From contig SHUF01000002.1 in NCBI GenBank assembly GCA_009694745.1, forward strand, positions 1 through 64,000: a DNA stretch of 64,000 nucleotides, given 5' to 3'. The stretch is from Acidobacteriota bacterium (GTDB lineage Bacteria > Acidobacteriota > Vicinamibacteria > Vicinamibacterales > SCN-69-37). Under the pieces are notes generated by a model that did not search any database, was not told the DNA's origin, and was given only the letters and a program-made list of their open reading frames with translations. The position numbers were made by a program, and so were the translations under genes. Shown in pieces: positions 1 to 8,423 of the stretch (position 1 is the first letter of the stretch; each line of letters opens with the position of its first letter).

Positions 1-483
1 GTCGGTGTGACGTCGGGCGCGGTGATCCTCACGACGGGATGGCCTGAGTTGTGGTCGGGCCAGGCGCTCACCGGATCACGGCTGCTGGTCCATGTGGCTG
101 CCGCGCCGATGTTCGTCGTGTCGGCCGTACTCGTCACGCTGTTCTGGGCGCATCGAAACCGCTTTGGCCGGGCCGACTGGAACCGTCTGCGCAGGCCCGT
201 CGGACTCGCGGCTGCGCACGGGGCCAATCCGTATCTCGTGCTGCTCCGGAAGTTGTCGTTCTGGGTGGCGGCGATCGCCGTCGTGCCGGCGGCCGTCTCG
301 GCGACGCTCGCGATGTTCCCGATCCTGGCATCGGTCTGGCAGACGACACTGATCGCGATGCATCGCGACGCGGTCGTCGTGCTCTCCGTCTCGGCGGCGT
401 TCTTCACGGTGCTGGCTCTGGTCGCGTGGATCCGCCGATACCGGGACGACCCGGACCCGCCGCCCGCCGCTCCGGCGGCGTGA
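1..483 (+). CDS. Integral membrane protein, possibly cytochrome b-like (5' end outside window)
   Basis: The frame is open from the first base; the first start inside the window is GTG at 7, so the N-terminus may be truncated. Three hydrophobic segments are visible, at about residues 25-45, 80-105 and 118-140 from that GTG, followed by a basic, proline-rich tail. Histidines lie in or near the first and third segments, which would suit a haem-binding membrane domain, but I recognise no family. It ends 8 bp before an apbE-like gene in the same direction. FMN transferases often sit beside membrane redox proteins, so a membrane electron-transfer role is plausible but inferred only from context. 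Confidence 0.5.
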   Translation, partial: VGVTSGAVILTTGWPELWSGQALTGSRLLVHVAAAPMFVVSAVLVTLFWAHRNRFGRADWNRLRRPVGLAAAHGANPYLVLLRKLSFWVAAIAVVPAAVSATLAMFPILASVWQTTLIAMHRDAVVVLSVSAAFFTVLALVAWIRRYRDDPDPPPAAPAA

Positions 484-491
484 GCTGTTCG

Positions 492-1346
492 ATGCTCCAG
501 CTCCAGCACAAGGCCATGGCGACGGTGTTCGAGATCCGCAGCACGGGCGAGGATCCTCACCTCTTGCGCCAGGCGGCCAGGGCCGCGTTTGACGTCATCG
601 ATCGGCTCGAGCACATGCTGAGCCGCTACATCGAGAACAGCGACATTTCGCGTATCAATCACCTTGCGGCCGGCGAATCGGCCCTCGTCGGCTACGAGAC
701 CATGCAGTGCCTGCAACTGGCGCAGTTGCTGTACGCGGAAACCGGCGGGGCCTTCGATGTTTCCATCGGCACAGGGTTCACGAACCTGGAACTGGTCCCG
801 GAGGAGTCTCGCGTGGTCGCGCGCGCGGACGATGTGCGTCTGGATCTCGGCGCGATCGGCAAAGGCTACGCCGTCGATCGCATGGCCGACGTGCTCGAGG
901 ACTGGGACGTCTCCCGGGTGCTGATCCAGGCCGGCGCCAGCTCGGTGCTGGCGCTCGATCCGTCAGACCACGAAGACGGCTGGCCGTTGACACTGAGCGA
1001 GCCTGGGCAGGATGGCCTTGTACTCGTGAGGCTGTCAGTCCGGCAGTACGCGCTGGGCGCGTCCGGTATCAGGAAGGGCGATCACATCGTGAACGGCCTG
1101 GAGGGAACGCCGGTCCGGTCCCGGTCCGCCGCCTGGGTGTCGGCGCCGCGTCACGTGCTGGCGGACCTGGGCCGGCGTGCCGGGGTCGAAGCGTCGGCGG
1201 CGGCCGTCGCCGACGCGCTCTCCACCGCGTTCATGATCAGCCCCGTCGAGGAGATTGAGGCCTGTTGCCGGAGCCACGACGGGCTCGAGGCGTGGATCCT
1301 GGCGGATACGTTTCAGCACTTTCCGGCGAACCTGCAGAGCGAGTAG
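492..1346 (+). CDS. apbE: FAD:protein FMN transferase (ApbE family)
   Basis: The 284-residue product has the ApbE fold: an N-terminal 'HKAMATVFEI' strand, a helix with 'LSRYIENSDISRIN', the central 'LDLGAIGKGYAVDRM' motif, and a C-terminal Asp/Thr-type region 'ADALSTAFMI' as in the metal/FAD site. ApbE enzymes attach FMN covalently to Thr or Ser of redox proteins such as Nqr/Rnf subunits or FMN-binding domains. ATG 492 is chosen because homology begins there; the same frame stays open upstream over the preceding gene without family resemblance. It is slightly short for the family (usually 300-340) and no lipobox or signal peptide is visible, so it may act in the cytoplasm or rely on an unseen export route. 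Confidence 0.85.
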   Translation: MLQLQHKAMATVFEIRSTGEDPHLLRQAARAAFDVIDRLEHMLSRYIENSDISRINHLAAGESALVGYETMQCLQLAQLLYAETGGAFDVSIGTGFTNLELVPEESRVVARADDVRLDLGAIGKGYAVDRMADVLEDWDVSRVLIQAGASSVLALDPSDHEDGWPLTLSEPGQDGLVLVRLSVRQYALGASGIRKGDHIVNGLEGTPVRSRSAAWVSAPRHVLADLGRRAGVEASAAAVADALSTAFMISPVEEIEACCRSHDGLEAWILADTFQHFPANLQSE

Positions 1347-1453
1347 CACCTGCGACAACGCATTCACGCAACGTCATACGGACTATCGACGGTGCCTCAC
1401 TGATGGATGGAGCCGGACTTGCGTTTTGGCCCCGTCGGTAACAGCGGGCGTCG

Positions 1454-3493
1454 CTAGAACGAAACGGTGAGACCTACGCGTATCGTTCGTCTTGCGCCCG
1501 GATAGGCGTATGGTACGACCCCGCCGACGAAGTCTGTCAGTGTGTAGCCATACTCCTCGTAGCGGCTGTTGGTGGCGTTGATCACATCCACAACCACCAG
1601 CGTCCGACCGATAGGACGCCGAATGCGCAGGTCCAAGGTTGATGGTCCTTTGATCGAGAGAACATTGGCGCCATCGAAGAACGCACCCCCGGAATGCTTG
1701 AAATATACAAAGGTGCCCACCCTCCATGGAAAGTCGACCGAAACACCTACTGACATCAGTCGCTCCGGGATGTTCTTGAGCTGGGTGTCCCTGTCCCTTG
1801 ACGAGCGGTCGGTGACCCGAGTCCACGCATATGACATCGTCGGCCGGACACGCTTCCACCAGTTGCCTTCAATTTCAATCTCCGCTCCAATGTGGCGGCT
1901 TCGACCAACGTTGGCATACGAAAAGGTTCGAGCATCGAAATCGATTTCGCCTTCAACGGTCATTTGGTAAGCGAGCGCACTCCACCGCAGCGGTCCACTG
2001 CCCGAGATGCCGGCTTCAAGATTCGTCGCCCTCTGCGGTGTCAACGTACTGTTGGAGATCGAGAAGGTGCCGCCGCGGAAGTCTGGATACGGCCGAGGGT
2101 CGAACATCTGGTCAAGCGTAGGCACCTTAAAGGCACGCGCTACCTGAGCAAACAACACGACTCCCCCAGGGTCGCTGAGCTGGACGACAATGCCAGCCCG
2201 CGGAGACCATGCGGCCTTTTTTGACGGAGTCACCGCACCAAAGCCCGCGTCGTCCACGCCGTCCCACCGAATCGCGCCGGTTAGGTGAACCCGAGGAGTT
2301 GCTTCAAATGACGCCGCCGCGAAGATCCCGGCACGAATCCGCCTGCCACGCGCTCGGCTGTTAAATGCACCGACGTCACCAGCCGGGGATACTTCGTTGT
2401 AGCGCGTGTCCAGGCGTTCGTGCGCGACGTCACCGCCGAATCTCACCAGATGGCGGCGCGTGACAGAGAGAGTGCGTTCGCTTTCGACACTACCGCCGAC
2501 CGAAAGACTCGACAGCGTGCGAGCACGCGTATCGCCAAAGCCAGGCAAGAACAGAATTGTGCGGATGAGATCCTCGGCGCGCCGCTTGACGAAGAACCGC
2601 GCTCCTGAACTCCACGCACTTGAGGCGGCACGCAGCGCGAACGCCATCGAGAGGTTACGCCGGTCAAGCCTGTCGAGATCAAAGGCCGGATCCAAAGTTC
2701 GAGGAGCGGTTCTGACTGCCTCTACTGCGGCAGATCCTGGATCCTCGTGCTTTCGGCGATAACCGTTTAGGGTCAACCGCAAGTTGACTCCATCGATCGC
2801 CCGCTCAACGCTGCCAGCGGCCACATATTGGCCGGCACGCGAATGTCGGTATGCACCGTCCGTGTGTCGCGCGGCGCCCGAGAGCGTGAGGCCCCAACCG
2901 TGCGCGCCGCGGCCGTACGAGCCATCGGCCGTGATGGAACCAAACGTACCACCCGTCAGTGAAAACTGACCCGCATTCTCTGCCCGCTCGGTCAGAATCT
3001 GTATGACGCCGCCAACAGCCGCGTCGCCGTATGTTGAGGCGCCGGGCCCGCGGTGCGCTTCGATGCGCCTGATCGACGAGGTCGGAATAAGGGACAAGTC
3101 GATGAGCCCAGACTCGACGTCGCCGACCGGCAGACCGTCTACGAGCATGAGCACGTACTCGGCTTCGCCACCGCCGAAGAAGCCTCGCGCCGAGATCACG
3201 GGGCGGCCCGCATGGAACTGCCCCTGCATAATGTTGAAGCCAGGAATGAACGTCAGGATCTCAGAAGGATGCACGACGGGAAGTGCCGCCAGCGTGGCCT
3301 TGTCTATTACGACGGTCGCAGCTGGCACCTGTGCACGGGGCGTCTCGCCACGTTCGGATGTGACAACGATCTTCGTGTCGAAGCGGACGGGAATGGGCAC
3401 CGGCACCTGAGCCCACGCCGACGTCGACACACCACAACACCCGGATGCAATGAGCAGGCGAATGAACGTCTTGAGATTCCTGGCTATGATCAC
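1454..3493 (-). CDS. TonB-dependent outer membrane receptor
   Basis: Predicted outer-membrane gated channel. After a signal peptide ending near 'STSAWAQ' comes a plug domain with 'VVIDKATLAALPVVHPSEIL', 'RGFFGGGEAEYVLMLVDGLP', and 'IRRIEAHRGPGASTYGDAAV' as in the CirA/BtuB plug. A long beta-barrel follows, ending in a terminal Phe ('IRVGLTVSF'), the usual barrel-assembly signal. GTG at 3493 puts the signal peptide at the N-terminus; the frame is open to an ATG at 3586, which would add 31 polar residues before it. Length, about 680 residues, is normal. No TonB box is obvious. The substrate is unknown: no riboswitch or metal-uptake neighbour is present. Confidence 0.85.
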   Translation of the reverse strand: MIIARNLKTFIRLLIASGCCGVSTSAWAQVPVPIPVRFDTKIVVTSERGETPRAQVPAATVVIDKATLAALPVVHPSEILTFIPGFNIMQGQFHAGRPVISARGFFGGGEAEYVLMLVDGLPVGDVESGLIDLSLIPTSSIRRIEAHRGPGASTYGDAAVGGVIQILTERAENAGQFSLTGGTFGSITADGSYGRGAHGWGLTLSGAARHTDGAYRHSRAGQYVAAGSVERAIDGVNLRLTLNGYRRKHEDPGSAAVEAVRTAPRTLDPAFDLDRLDRRNLSMAFALRAASSAWSSGARFFVKRRAEDLIRTILFLPGFGDTRARTLSSLSVGGSVESERTLSVTRRHLVRFGGDVAHERLDTRYNEVSPAGDVGAFNSRARGRRIRAGIFAAASFEATPRVHLTGAIRWDGVDDAGFGAVTPSKKAAWSPRAGIVVQLSDPGGVVLFAQVARAFKVPTLDQMFDPRPYPDFRGGTFSISNSTLTPQRATNLEAGISGSGPLRWSALAYQMTVEGEIDFDARTFSYANVGRSRHIGAEIEIEGNWWKRVRPTMSYAWTRVTDRSSRDRDTQLKNIPERLMSVGVSVDFPWRVGTFVYFKHSGGAFFDGANVLSIKGPSTLDLRIRRPIGRTLVVVDVINATNSRYEEYGYTLTDFVGGVVPYAYPGARRTIRVGLTVSF

Positions 3494-3586
3494 GACCGTG
3501 TTTTGTGCGGCGGCGGCTCCTTGAGTGGCAGGTCGTGTCTGCCAATTCTGCGACGCGGACAGGAGTTTCGCATCTCGGAAGGTCAT

Positions 3587-3769
3587 TGCTTACGATCGCT
3601 CGCGCTCATCATAGCGCCGTTCGTGGTGTGGGGACAACACTTTGAGGTAGCGCTGAGCCGCAACGGCACACTCGACTGGATCGGGCAATGCGGCCGCTGG
3701 GCATGGCTAGCTGGCATCGTGCTCCTTGTCGCTGATGTCGCCGGACCGATTCTGGCGCACGTGCGTTAG
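3587..3769 (+). pseudogene. N-terminal fragment of a VTT/DedA-like membrane protein
   Basis: The plus frame ending at the TAG at 3767-3769 reads 'LALIIAPFVVWGQHFEVAL' and then 'LAGIVLLVADVAGPI'. This resembles the first part of VTT (SNARE-associated/DedA-like) membrane proteins, where a first hydrophobic helix is followed by a '..L..D...P.P' segment. Homology stops abruptly near 3755, and the C-terminal part of a protein of the same type lies immediately beyond it on the opposite strand. The simplest reading is one gene broken by an inversion with loss of its middle part. The start codon is unclear (TTG 3587 is possible). Confidence 0.45.
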
Positions 3770-4048
3770 CGGCAGCCAGCGCGCGACGATCAGGGCCAGG
3801 CCAGGCACGACGAGTGCGCCGACGAACGCCATCAGGAAGGAGTCGAGCCGCATCGAGTACGAGCCGACGGCTGCGTACCCGACCGCAATGCCAAGATTTG
3901 ACCCGGCCGTGAGCCACAGAAAGCGCCTGAGCGGGGCGAGGACCAGCCCGGCGAATACGACCGTGGCTTCCGCGAGGACCGGAATGGGCCGGCACAGCAC
4001 AACCGCCCAGACTCCGTAACGATCGGCGAGATGTGCAGCCCGCGCCAG
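3707..4048 (-). pseudogene. C-terminal fragment of a VTT/DedA-like membrane protein (inverted)
   Basis: The minus frame encodes 'RYGVWAVVLCRPIPVLAEA' and then a hydrophobic stretch ending 'GALVVPGLALIVARW'. 'CRPIPVLAEA' followed by a Gly-rich pair of helices is typical of the second half of VTT-domain proteins. No start codon or first half lies upstream on this strand; the apparent N-terminal half is on the plus strand at 3587-3769, in head-to-head arrangement. The last 20 or so codons (3707-3765) are probably antisense read-through of that fragment. From 4063 to 4173 a plus frame without stops ends at a TGA; I could not assign it to any family. Confidence 0.5.
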
Positions 4049-4231
4049 TCCATCCGGACGGGATCATTTATCAGACGCGTACGCGCGCGGACGGTGCGAT
4101 CGAGAGCGATATTGGTATCGGCACCGGTGTCGGTCCGCTCATCAAGACATTTGTATTCCGTAAGCGTGCCTGAGCGGGGCCACGCGCGCGTTCGAGTGTC
4201 GAGCGGCGGCCGAATGTGGCCGTGGCTAGTG

Positions 4232-4500
4232 TCATGCGGATAACGGTTTAGGACATCGCGTGATTTTGTCGAGAATCATGTCCGCGCTCTTGGTCCAGAC
4301 GAAGCGCCGTGGAGCCCCGTTGTATTGCTGCAAGTACTCGTTGATGGCCGCCACGAGCGCAGGGACGCTGTCGAAGGTGCCACGACGGATCCGATCCCTA
4401 GTGATTTCGCCGAACCAGCGTTCGACGAGATTGAGCCAGGAACTGCTGGTCGGGATGAAATGAAAGTGCACGCGGGGATGCCGCTTCAGCCAGATGCGCA
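4232..4500 (-). mobile_element. IS630-family transposase, C-terminal remnant
   Basis: The minus frame encodes the end of an IS630/Tc1-like DDE transposase. 'FIPTSSSWLNLVERWFGEIT' carries the conserved serine-rich motif and the last catalytic Glu, and 'FVWTKSADMILDKITRC' is the usual C-terminus. The N-terminal helix-turn-helix and the first two catalytic Asp residues are absent. Upstream the reading frame continues without a stop into IS91-type sequence, so the open frame of 240 codons is a chimera of two unrelated transposases. I found no convincing terminal inverted repeats or target-site duplication. It is not expected to be active. Confidence 0.75.
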
Positions 4501-4954
4501 GGCGCTCCTGCCCCACAGCCGGACGCAACGCATAGCGACACAGGCGCTCGAGTCGATCGCGCGCCCCCGCCCGCACTGCGATCCCGGCATGCAGATCAAG
4601 CCCCTGCAGACGCGCGTGCCACTCACGCGGAGGAGTCGACTCAGGCCCCGCGACCGGGTCGCCGCAGCGCCGTACCGACAGCCCCGCCCGCAGTCCCAAC
4701 CCCGCGACACCACGCACGGACGCGGCCGCCAACCCCGCCAGCGTGGGCGTCTCCTCCGCCCACGGGTCGGCCACGTCGACACCCTCAGCGCCTCCGGACA
4801 CGCCGTGGCGCGCCAACAGGCGTCCGATGCACCTCGCCAGCGTCACCAGCAGCGGCGTCACGTCCGGCGTGGCCGGGTACCGCGCGGCGTGGAATCGCAC
4901 GTCACCCCGCGCATCCCGTGTGAACACACCGTCCGACGGACCGAACGCGGGCAA
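4501..4954 (-). mobile_element. IS91-family (Y2) transposase remnant
   Basis: The minus frame contains 'LQGLDLHAGIAVRAG' and 'LERLCRYALRPAVGQERL', signatures of the second half of IS91/ISCR-type rolling-circle transposases, preceded by a Gly/Ala-rich variable region. The relaxase part with the catalytic tyrosines is missing, and the domain is cut at about codon 152, where IS630 sequence begins in frame. At the other end, from 4950, a plus-strand gene fragment begins, so this remnant lies against the broken 5' end of another gene. Confidence 0.65.
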
Positions 4955-5120
4955 GGTGGCGTTGACGGACGCAGCGGGCCTCTTCGTCTTTGAGGACCTC
5001 GTCTCATCGCCGCAGTTTCAGATCGAGGCCTCCAAGAATGGCTATCAGGCTGTGCGGGTCGTCCATCTGTACGGCCTGATCACCAATGGCCAGGAGTCCG
5101 CCGTGCTTGTGGCCAAGTGA
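4950..5120 (+). pseudogene. 3' remnant of a carboxypeptidase-regulatory-like (Ig-fold) protein
   Basis: The last 56 codons before TGA 5118-5120 read 'ALTDAAGLFVFEDLVSS' and 'FQIEASKNGYQAVRV'. This matches the end of a carboxypeptidase regulatory-like domain, a beta-sandwich common at the N-terminus of TonB-dependent oligosaccharide transporters or as single secreted domains. Nothing upstream belongs to it: the same frame continues only through antisense transposase sequence. I read it as the tail of a gene truncated by the IS91/IS630 region. From 5121 to 5312 I see no gene. Confidence 0.5.
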
Positions 5121-5312
5121 ACGCGAGGAGGCAAGCTCCGGAAGTACTGAGGACAGTAGATACTCAGGAGTAGCTATAGACTTCAGGATGTCCCGCCGGC
5201 GCCCTGCGGCTTCGCCCTAACCTCGTGAAGTCGCGGCCCTGCAGCCGTCGGGCTCTACATCGTCATTGGGAACGGGCATCGTTGATCGGATATGGATTTT
5301 GGCGGGAGACTT

Positions 5313-8288
5313 ATGGTGAGACGTTACGCGGCAGTTGTGTTGGTGATCATCGGTGGCGTGGCAGGTCTGCTCGCGCAGGCCCCAGCGGCCACGCATCCAC
5401 TGGCCCGCGACCTGCGGTGGCGCAACATCGGTCCGGCCAACATGACGGGCCGCATCGCCGCCATCGAGGCACTGTCCACCGATCACCGCTACGTGGTGGT
5501 GGCGTCCGCATCGGGCGGCGTGTTCCTCTCGAAAAATGCGGGCATCACCTGGGACCCGATCTTCGACCGCTCCGAGGGTGCCGGCTCGATCGGCTCGGTG
5601 GCGATCTTCGAGCCGAACCCGAACATCATCTGGGTGGGCACGGGTGAAGCCGCCAACCGCAACTCGAGCGGTTGGGGCAACGGGCTGTTCAAGACCACCG
5701 ACGCCGGCAAGACGTGGCGGCACGTCGGTCTGGCCAACACCCACCACATCGCCGAGATCGCGCTGCACCCGACCAATCCCGACATCGCTTACGCGGCCTC
5801 GCCCGGCCACCTCTGGGGCTACTCAGGCGACCGCGGCCTGTTCAAGACCACCGACGGCGGAACCGCCTGGACAAAACTGGCGGGCGGCCTGCCCAGCGAC
5901 GGACGCACGGGGGCCACCGAAGTCATCATGGACCCGCGCAACCCGGACATCCTGTACGCCGGCATGTATCACCGCCTGCGACAGCCGGCAACGATGCACT
6001 CGGGCGGACCCAATGGCGGCATCTTCAAGACGCGCGATGGTGGCCGCACGTGGCAGCGGATGAGCAAAGGCCTGGCGGCGGGCGACTCGGGCATGATCGA
6101 CATCTCCATCCACCTCGCCAACCCCGACATCGTCGTGGCGGCGTACGAAGCCGACGAAAACATTCCGTACGACCCGGCACGACCGACCTCGGCACAAACG
6201 CCGGGCTCTGGCATTTACATCTCCGAGGATGCGGGGGCGTCGTGGAAGTGGCTGCTGAAGACCCATCTGCGACCGTTCTACCACGGGCAGGTGCACATCG
6301 ACGCGAACAACCCGAAGCGCATCTTCTCGGTGGGACGCGAGTTCAAGGTGTCGCTCGACGGCGGCGTCACCTGGCGCGACAAATGGTGGGGCGGCGGCGG
6401 GGACGAGCACGATTTCTGGATGGCGCCCAGCGACTCGAAGATCTTCTATACCGCCACCGACCAGGGCGCGTACCTGACGGTGGATGACGGCCAGACGATT
6501 CTGTCGTTCGACAACATGGCCATCGGGCAGTACTACAAGGTGGGCGTCGACATGCGCGACCCGTACTGGGTGGTCGGCGGTCTGCAGGACAACGCGATCT
6601 GGAGCGGCCCGAGCAATTCTCGAGAGACCCGCGGCATCCTCAACATGCACAACACGTGGCTGGGCGAAGGCGACGGCTTTGCCTCTCTGGTCGATCCCAC
6701 CGACTATCGCGTGACCTACATGGTGAATCACGTCGGGTTTGCGATGCGCCTGAACGTTGAGACACGCCAGCCGACGTTCATCACGCCGACGCCGGAGACG
6801 GTGCTGAATTTTTCGGATTACTCCGACGTGGGCTACACCGAAACACCCATCCGCTACACGATTGCCCCCGGCGAGCACTGGTTCCGCTATGGGCAACCCA
6901 ACCGGCCGCTGATGCCGCCGCACTTCCGCTTCAACTGGAACAGTCCTCTGACGATGTCACCGAGCAATCCGCGGACGCTGTACTTCGGCGGCAACCACGT
7001 GTTCAAGTCGGTCGATCGCGGCGACACGTGGCGCATCATCAGCCCAGACCTGACGGCCAACAATGCCGAGTGGCGCAATCCGTCGAACTCGGGCGGGTTG
7101 ACGCGCGAGGTGACGGGTGGCGAAAACCACTTTACGGTGTTCGACGTCCGAGAGTCGCCGCTCGACCCGGCGTTGATCTGGGCCGGCACTGACGATGGCA
7201 ACGTGCAGGTGACGAGGAACGGCGGCGCGCGCTGGACGAATATGCGCGGCAACCTGCCGGGCGTCACCGGCGAGGTGTGGGTCAGCCGCGTGGAGCCCTC
7301 CCACCACGCGGTCGGCACGGCCTACGTGGTGCTCGACAACCATCGGCGCGACGACATGAATCCGCATGTGTTCGTGACTCGCGACTTTGGCGCCACGTTC
7401 ACCGACATCACCGGCAATCTGCCCGAGGGCATCGGGTCGTACGTCATCAATGAAGACCCGGTGAACCCGAACCTGCTGTTTCTGGGCACGGAGTTCGGCG
7501 TGTACGCCTCGACCGAAGGCGGCGGCACGTGGTTCAAGCTGTCGAGCGGCATGCCAAACGTGGCGGTGCTTGATCTGGTGATTCACCCGCGTGACGGAGA
7601 CCTGATCGCCGGCACCCATGGCCGGGCCATCTGGATTCTCGACGACCTCACCCCACTGCGGCAGATGACGCCGGCCGTGGCGAACACGGCCGCGCACCTG
7701 TTCCAAAGCGAGGTGGCCACGAAGTGGGTGACGATCGACCTGGGGCGCATGCAGGAAGACTTTTTGTTTCGCGGCGCCAATCCACCAGCCGGCGCCTCGA
7801 TCAATTTCTGGCTGCGCGAGGCGCCCGAAGGCCCGGTGACGCTGGACGTCTCGGAGTTTGCCGGTGACCGCGTCGCGACCGTGCGTCTGGGCGGCGGCGG
7901 TGCGCAGGCCGGCATCAATCGCGCGCACTGGAACTTCCAGTTTCCGACCACCGCCGCCGAACGCGCCACCATGGCGGCCCGTCTCGACGCCGCCATCGCG
8001 TTTCTGGACGGGCGCGTGGCTGACACCACCCGGCGCCAGCAGCTCGGCCGGCTGCGCAGGGCGCTTGCGGCCGCCTCCACCGATGCCGCGCTCAATCAGG
8101 TGCGATTGGAATTGGTGACCGACTTCAACGGCGAGGCGGCCGGGCGCCCCCTGTTCGGCTCGCCCATCGGCAACAGCACGGCCGGCGCCGGCACCTACCG
8201 CGTCACCCTGCGAGTCAACGGGCAGACGCTCGAGGGCACGGTCACCGTGCGTGACGACCCGATGATGGCCGAGCACGGAGGCCGCTAG
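5313..8288 (+). CDS. Secreted BNR-repeat/sortilin-like beta-propeller protein
   Basis: The 991-residue product has a signal peptide ('RRYAAVVLVIIGGVAGLLAQ') and a series of BNR/Asp-box turns such as 'LFKTTDAGKTWRHV', 'LFKTTDGGTAWTKL', 'IFKTRDGGRTWQRM', 'VFKSVDRGDTWRII' and 'STEGGGTWFKL'. These define sortilin/VPS10-type or sialidase-like propellers, probably two stacked. The C-terminal 250 residues are a separate domain after 'GTHGRAIWILDDLTPL'. Such proteins are expanded in Acidobacteriota and usually called 'glycosyl hydrolase, BNR repeat', but no catalytic residues are evident. ATG 5313 is preferred over ATG 5292 because it has a GGGAGA motif just upstream and starts directly at the signal peptide. 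Confidence 0.8.
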   Translation: MVRRYAAVVLVIIGGVAGLLAQAPAATHPLARDLRWRNIGPANMTGRIAAIEALSTDHRYVVVASASGGVFLSKNAGITWDPIFDRSEGAGSIGSVAIFEPNPNIIWVGTGEAANRNSSGWGNGLFKTTDAGKTWRHVGLANTHHIAEIALHPTNPDIAYAASPGHLWGYSGDRGLFKTTDGGTAWTKLAGGLPSDGRTGATEVIMDPRNPDILYAGMYHRLRQPATMHSGGPNGGIFKTRDGGRTWQRMSKGLAAGDSGMIDISIHLANPDIVVAAYEADENIPYDPARPTSAQTPGSGIYISEDAGASWKWLLKTHLRPFYHGQVHIDANNPKRIFSVGREFKVSLDGGVTWRDKWWGGGGDEHDFWMAPSDSKIFYTATDQGAYLTVDDGQTILSFDNMAIGQYYKVGVDMRDPYWVVGGLQDNAIWSGPSNSRETRGILNMHNTWLGEGDGFASLVDPTDYRVTYMVNHVGFAMRLNVETRQPTFITPTPETVLNFSDYSDVGYTETPIRYTIAPGEHWFRYGQPNRPLMPPHFRFNWNSPLTMSPSNPRTLYFGGNHVFKSVDRGDTWRIISPDLTANNAEWRNPSNSGGLTREVTGGENHFTVFDVRESPLDPALIWAGTDDGNVQVTRNGGARWTNMRGNLPGVTGEVWVSRVEPSHHAVGTAYVVLDNHRRDDMNPHVFVTRDFGATFTDITGNLPEGIGSYVINEDPVNPNLLFLGTEFGVYASTEGGGTWFKLSSGMPNVAVLDLVIHPRDGDLIAGTHGRAIWILDDLTPLRQMTPAVANTAAHLFQSEVATKWVTIDLGRMQEDFLFRGANPPAGASINFWLREAPEGPVTLDVSEFAGDRVATVRLGGGGAQAGINRAHWNFQFPTTAAERATMAARLDAAIAFLDGRVADTTRRQQLGRLRRALAAASTDAALNQVRLELVTDFNGEAAGRPLFGSPIGNSTAGAGTYRVTLRVNGQTLEGTVTVRDDPMMAEHGGR

Positions 8289-8301
8289 GAGCGGCGGATA
8301 A

Positions 8302-8340
8302 GGGCCGTTACGTCATGGAAAGACCCACGTAATACGGACT
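8302..8340. repeat. 39-bp intergenic repeat, copy A
   Basis: The segment containing 'GAAAGACCCACGTAATACGG' lies 14 bp after the BNR gene stop. A nearly identical copy is at 14056-14093 (same last 24 bases), and a shorter related piece ('ACGTCATACGGACTAT') at 1370-1386. All three sit at or near gene 3' ends. No family is recognised. Confidence 0.6.
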
Positions 8341-8423
8341 GTCGGCGGAGTCGGAATGAAAGTGCGCATGCGGAATATCAAGCGGGGAAGTCGGAAAGTA
8401 GAAAGGTAGGGAAGTGGGGAATA

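Noticed and set aside
51-491. Long open frame upstream of apbE overlapping the first gene.
   Set aside because: The translation is Arg/Gly-rich antipattern sequence from the wrong frame of a GC-rich gene; ApbE homology starts at 492.
4063-4173. Stop-free plus frame ending at a TGA, possibly a gene tail.
   Set aside because: No recognisable family, no start, and too short to call; mentioned only in the neighbouring entry.
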